From JAGOBX01 sp017999075 [NCBI: Candidatus Babelota bacterium] (GTDB lineage Bacteria; JAGOBX01): DNA of 10,499 nucleotides. The stretch lies in assembly GCA_017999075.1 (NCBI GenBank), contig JAGOBX010000081.1, positions 1-10,499 on the forward strand, given 5' to 3'. Position 1 is the stretch's first letter, and every line of letters starts with the position of its first letter. The position numbers and the translations under genes are program-made. The notes under the pieces are model-generated. The model was not told where the DNA came from and searched no databases. It was given only the letters and a program-made list of their open reading frames with translations. This document shows, one piece after another, positions 7,424 to 10,499 of this stretch.

Positions 7424-8596
7424 ATGGCTGAACATAAAAAAAAACATATTTGTATAACCATATTATTATTTTGCATACTAATAATAATATATTTTTACGG
7501 ATTTCAGAAATTAAATCAATATAAGGAAAAATCATTATATTTTGAAGATTTTTTTGCTCAGTATGAAGCTGCTAAAAATTATAAGGTTTTTTTCAGGCCA
7601 TACCCGCCAACTACTTCTTTAATATATATTCCGTTTATTAAAATCAAATATGAAATAGCGGCGGACATTTTTTTTTATATCAATATAATAATTTTAATAA
7701 CATGTTTGTTTCTTGCCGGAAGCCTGATCGGATTAAAAAAAATCACAGAATGGAATTTATTGATTTTTCTTTCAATATTATTTTTGCCTTTTTTCCATTC
7801 TATAATTTACGGACAAATAAATCTTCTAATTCTTTTAATTTTGATGATGATAATAAAAATTGATTTGTCCGAGGGAATACCTGTTCATATAAAAAATTGT
7901 TTAATCGGAGCTCTGATATCTTCTGGCGCCATGATAAAACTTTTTCCTGCGTTTATGATTTTGTTTTTTTTAATAAAAAAAAGGTTTTCGGTTTTAATAT
8001 ATGTGTTTTTATTTTCTCTTTTTTTTATTTGTTTAACTATATGGATTTATGATTTGAATACATGGGTTTATTATATAAAAGAGGTAGTGCCGGTAACTTC
8101 TAAATCGTGGGTTATTTTAACAGTAAATAATCAATCGCTGCTAAGTTTGATTACAAGATTGCTTGGGCGTTCACTGGAATTTGGAGTTTCATCAGCGGTA
8201 TATATTCCTGCATTAATAAAACCTGTATATTTTTTTATTGCAATTGCTTATATCATTGTTTACTATTATTTTTTTCAAAAAACTAAAATAATCCTTCACC
8301 AATACTGCATAACGATTTTAACCGGTATTCTTATATTCGGATTGAATTGGCATCATACCTTTTCATTTGTGTTTTTTCCCGCAGTATATGGACTCTATTA
8401 TTTATTATTAAACAAAGAACACAACATAACGCAATATTTTATATGGGCGGCAGGTTTTATATTATTAATTGTAAAAATAGATTTTTCGGTTTATAAAATT
8501 CACGGATTCATGCATTTAATTACTATCCCGGCATATTACGGGTCATTGATTATTTTACTCTTATATTTTTTTATGATAAAAATAAATGCGCGTTAA
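7424..8596 (+). CDS. GT87-like (DUF2029) polytopic mannosyltransferase-type protein
   Basis: 390 residues with about nine to ten membrane segments. Family-like landmarks are an acidic pair FED (40-42) in the first outer loop, RPYPPTTSLIYIPF (58-71), YGQINLLILLIL (129-140), AMIKLFPAFMILFFLIKKR (169-187), VNNQSLLSL (234-242) and NWHHTFSFVFFP (308-319). GT87 enzymes such as PimE are GT-C mannosyltransferases that use polyprenyl-phosphate mannose on the outer face of the membrane; the donor here is inferred. I place the start at ATG 7424; TTG at 7421 is directly upstream in frame and would add one residue. GAAGG (7405-7409) is rather far for either. It lies 27 bp after the TPM gene and overlaps the next gene by 11 bp, so it probably belongs to the same transcript as lemA-TPM. 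Confidence 0.82.
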   Translation: MAEHKKKHICITILLFCILIIIYFYGFQKLNQYKEKSLYFEDFFAQYEAAKNYKVFFRPYPPTTSLIYIPFIKIKYEIAADIFFYINIIILITCLFLAGSLIGLKKITEWNLLIFLSILFLPFFHSIIYGQINLLILLILMMIIKIDLSEGIPVHIKNCLIGALISSGAMIKLFPAFMILFFLIKKRFSVLIYVFLFSLFFICLTIWIYDLNTWVYYIKEVVPVTSKSWVILTVNNQSLLSLITRLLGRSLEFGVSSAVYIPALIKPVYFFIAIAYIIVYYYFFQKTKIILHQYCITILTGILIFGLNWHHTFSFVFFPAVYGLYYLLLNKEHNITQYFIWAAGFILLIVKIDFSVYKIHGFMHLITIPAYYGSLIILLLYFFMIKINAR

Positions 8597-9023
8597 ACAT
8601 CATTTAATCACTTCTATTCCTATAACATTTCTTTCTTATTATTTTACTTTTGATCAAAATATTGCTTTTACGGCATTATTATCCCATATATTTATTGATT
8701 TGGATCATTTTCCGGATTATTTTATACACTGCTTTAATAAAAAAGAAAAAATATCGCTAAAAAATTTTTTTAAAGTATGTTATAATTGCGAACTTGGAAA
8801 AATTTTTTTAATATTGCATAGTTATGAACTTTTTTTTGTTTTATGTGTAATTAGTTTTTTTATTGCAAATGAGATAATCTTCGGTATTATAATTGGAGGA
8901 TTGTCGCATTTATTTCTTGACACTATTTTCAACAATTGCAATAGACTTGCATATTTTTTCGGTTACAGATTTTTGAATAATTTTTCGCCGGACAGTTTTT
9001 ATGAAAAAAGTAATTCTCGTTAA
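8586..9023 (+). CDS. Small YdjM-like integral membrane protein, possible metal-dependent hydrolase
   Basis: 145 residues, hydrophobic, with about three to four membrane segments. A pattern of polar residues within the hydrophobic segments suggests a metal site: KHH at 4-6, SHIFIDLDHFPDYF with His34, Asp38, Asp40, His41 and Asp44, His78 with Glu81, and LSHLFLDT with His108 and Asp112. This layout resembles the YdjM/DUF457 group of membrane proteins often labelled metal-dependent hydrolases, whose activity is not established; the assignment rests on motif layout only. The start lies inside the end of the GT87 gene (11-bp overlap, different frame) and the end overlaps the radical SAM gene by 23 bp; no Shine-Dalgarno is visible, so translation probably depends on coupling. 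A role on a lipid or polyprenyl substrate would fit the neighbours, but this is inference. Confidence 0.7.
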   Translation: MRVKHHLITSIPITFLSYYFTFDQNIAFTALLSHIFIDLDHFPDYFIHCFNKKEKISLKNFFKVCYNCELGKIFLILHSYELFFVLCVISFFIANEIIFGIIIGGLSHLFLDTIFNNCNRLAYFFGYRFLNNFSPDSFYEKSNSR

Positions 9024-10380
9024 ACCTTATAATAGAAGCGATCATATTCAGCCTTCTCTTGGTCTTGGCTGGCTTGCTCAGAATATCAGGGATATTGCTG
9101 ATGTTGAAATTTTAGATTGTATAAAGAATAAGATTGATTCGAATGAAAAATTTATTGAAATTATAAGTTGTTTAAAACCTGATATTATTGGCATTCAGTG
9201 TTATTCGTTTGACATTTTTAATGTAAAAGAAACTCTTCAGGCAATAAAAAAATTTAATCAGAATATCATTACAGTAATAGGCGGACCTCATCCCACTTTA
9301 ATACGCGGCGGTTGTTTTGATTTTTTTGGCGAAACTTTGAATTATATATTTGTTGGAGAAAGTGAAATTGGATTCAGAAACTTTTTAAACGGAAACGAGT
9401 TTTCAGGCATATCGGGTTTTGGATACAGAAAAAATGGGGAGATTTATATAAATGAACCTCAATTTCATAATAATCTTGATGAATTGGGGTATCCGGCATG
9501 GGATTTGATCAGACCAGAAACATATCCGGAAGCTCAGCATGGAGCTTTTTTTGAAAATTTTCCGATAGCTCAAATAATGATTACCCGGGGTTGTCCGTTT
9601 GATTGTACTTTTTGTGCCGGAAATAAAATATCTGGTAAACAAGTAAGGTTCAGAACCGTCAATTCTGTTATTTCTGAAATGAAAATGCTTTATTATGATT
9701 ATGGAATAAGAGAATTTCATATAATTGACGATAATTTTATAATAAACAGAAAATATACATTGAATTTACTTAATGAATTTAAAAATATAGGATTTAAATT
9801 TTCATGGGCTACGCCTAATGGAGTAAGGCTTGATTGTCTTGATGCAGATATACTTTCTTTAATGAAAGAAACAGGAATATATTTGATTTCATTGGGAATT
9901 GAATCCGGCAGCGATCGAATATTAAAATTTATAAAAAAAAATATTACTGTTGCTAAAATAACTGAAAAAATCGAGTTAATAAGAAAACATAATATAGATG
10001 TTGCCGGTTTTTTTATAATAGGATTGCCTACTGAAACCAGAAATGAAATTTTAAAAACTATAAATTTTTCTGTTTCTCTTCCGCTGGTACGGGCTAATTA
10101 TTTTACTTTTTTACCGTTTCCAGGAACTGAAAGCTATGAATTTGTAAAAAATGAAAATAGAGAAAATGTTATAGATAAAGAAAAATTTTATTTTATGAAC
10201 GCAGCGTATACTCCGGAAGGTATTTCGAGAACCGAACTCAAAAATCTTCAAAGACTGGCTTTTTTAAAATTTTATTTTAGATTTAATATTTTGTGGTATA
10301 ACATATCTCGCATAAAAAATGTTAAACATTTAATTTTTCTAATTAAAAGATTTATAAATTGGATTGTAAAACCTGTCTGA
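9001..10380 (+). CDS. Cobalamin-binding-domain radical SAM protein (BchE-like class)
   Basis: 459 residues. The N-terminal part (1 to about 135) is a B12-binding Rossmann-like domain with PSLGLGWLAQNIRD (18-31), PDIIGIQCYS (60-69) and VIGGPHPTL (92-100); it lacks DxHxxG, which is common in this class. The radical SAM domain (about 188-385) has the 4Fe-4S motif RGCPFDCTFC with Cys198, Cys202 and Cys205 (Cx3Cx2C), FHIIDDNF (239-246), ISLGIESGS (296-304) and GFFIIGLPTE (336-345). The C-terminal part (400-459) is basic and amphipathic, like the tail of BchE-type enzymes, and may touch the membrane. These enzymes methylate or rearrange unreactive carbons using S-adenosylmethionine and often cobalamin; the substrate here is unknown. 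The start ATG at 9001 lies 23 bp inside the previous gene and lacks a clear Shine-Dalgarno. It is the last gene before a probable terminator. Confidence 0.93.
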   Translation: MKKVILVKPYNRSDHIQPSLGLGWLAQNIRDIADVEILDCIKNKIDSNEKFIEIISCLKPDIIGIQCYSFDIFNVKETLQAIKKFNQNIITVIGGPHPTLIRGGCFDFFGETLNYIFVGESEIGFRNFLNGNEFSGISGFGYRKNGEIYINEPQFHNNLDELGYPAWDLIRPETYPEAQHGAFFENFPIAQIMITRGCPFDCTFCAGNKISGKQVRFRTVNSVISEMKMLYYDYGIREFHIIDDNFIINRKYTLNLLNEFKNIGFKFSWATPNGVRLDCLDADILSLMKETGIYLISLGIESGSDRILKFIKKNITVAKITEKIELIRKHNIDVAGFFIIGLPTETRNEILKTINFSVSLPLVRANYFTFLPFPGTESYEFVKNENRENVIDKEKFYFMNAAYTPEGISRTELKNLQRLAFLKFYFRFNILWYNISRIKNVKHLIFLIKRFINWIVKPV

Positions 10381-10431
10381 CAAAGCTTCAAATAATGAAA
10401 TTTTATTTTAAATTATGGGAATGTTTCCAAA

Positions 10432-10464
10432 TGCCAGTTCTGCCATTCTGGCAGTTCTGCCATT
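10432..10464 (+). repeat. 17-bp partial tandem repeat with nested inverted copies
   Basis: The unit CAGTTCTGCCATTCTGG (10435-10451) is followed at once by a 13-bp copy of its start (10452-10464). Because TGCCA occurs three times (10432, 10441, 10458) and its complement TGGCA once (10449), the single TGGCA can pair with any of the three, giving mutually exclusive hairpins. Confidence 0.75.
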
Positions 10465-10468
10465 TTTT
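10449..10468 (+). terminator. Probable intrinsic terminator after the radical SAM gene
   Basis: TGGCA (10449-10453), a GTTC loop and TGCCA (10458-10462) form a 5-bp hairpin directly followed by TTTTTT (10463-10468), 68 bp after the last stop codon. The stem is short but is the most GC-rich one near a T run in the window. An alternative 6-bp stem, CTGCCA (10440-10445) with TGGCAG (10449-10454), would compete with it. Confidence 0.55.
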
Positions 10469-10499
10469 ACAAAATTTATATATTGATAAACAATAAGTT

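Noticed and set aside
7165-7476. A 103-codon open frame on the minus strand with a Pro-rich product.
   Set aside because: It lies opposite the Gly-rich end of the TPM gene; Pro runs are the complement of GGN codons, and the sense gene has clear family motifs.
9403-9720. A 105-codon open frame on the minus strand.
   Set aside because: It is fully antisense to the core of the radical SAM gene, including its Cys motif, and has no recognisable domain or ribosome binding site.
10412-10462. A short minus-strand ATG frame of 16 codons (MAELPEWQNWHLETFP).
   Set aside because: It is produced by the tandem repeat, lacks a Shine-Dalgarno and is too short to support as a gene.
10466-10494. TTTACA with AACAAT 17 bp later as a promoter for a gene beyond the window.
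   Set aside because: The -10 match is poor and no downstream gene can be seen.

Overview
The window is strongly AT-rich bacterial DNA using the standard code (TGA works as a stop, ATA is a common Ile codon). It is densely packed with genes on the + strand. The mix of genes (chorismate synthase, QueF, GT-C glycosyltransferases, LemA/TPM envelope proteins, a cobalamin-binding radical SAM enzyme) fits an uncultured low-GC bacterium with a complex envelope, for example a candidate-phylum lineage near Elusimicrobiota or Omnitrophota. No rRNA or other phylogenetic marker is present, so this placement is a guess. No tRNA, rRNA, CRISPR array, insertion sequence or phage gene was seen.

Layout. (1) 1-337, minus strand: the N-terminal part of queF, cut by the window edge. 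(2) 338-443: a divergent intergenic region with a plausible sigma-70-like promoter for aroC and an exact 10-bp tandem repeat over its -10 region. (3) 444-1601: complete aroC. (4) 1655-5027: three surface-glycan genes, a hexapeptide-repeat acyltransferase, a GT4-like glycosyltransferase and a GT39/ArnT-like membrane glycosyltransferase, joined by two 4-bp ATGA stop/start overlaps. (5) 5087-7396: an unusual signalling/envelope group, with a class III adenylate cyclase domain fused to a C-terminal membrane RDD domain, then LemA, then a secreted and membrane-anchored TPM-domain protein. (6) 7424-10380: a GT87-like polytopic mannosyltransferase, a small YdjM-like membrane protein rich in His and Asp, and a B12-binding radical SAM protein, with overlapping reading frames. 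(7) 10381-10499: a 3' non-coding tail with a 17-bp partial tandem repeat that can form competing hairpins, one followed by six T residues (probable terminator).

How the genes may work together. Blocks 4 and 6 look like machinery for making and decorating a lipid-linked or surface glycan: a cytoplasmic GT4, two GT-C enzymes that normally use polyprenyl-phosphate sugars on the outer face of the membrane, and an O-acyltransferase. The small YdjM-like protein and the radical SAM enzyme could modify a membrane lipid or glycan; this is inference. Block 5, placed between them in the same orientation, combines a predicted cAMP producer on the membrane with LemA/TPM envelope proteins. The cyclase-RDD fusion beside lemA-TPM is the most interesting element here.
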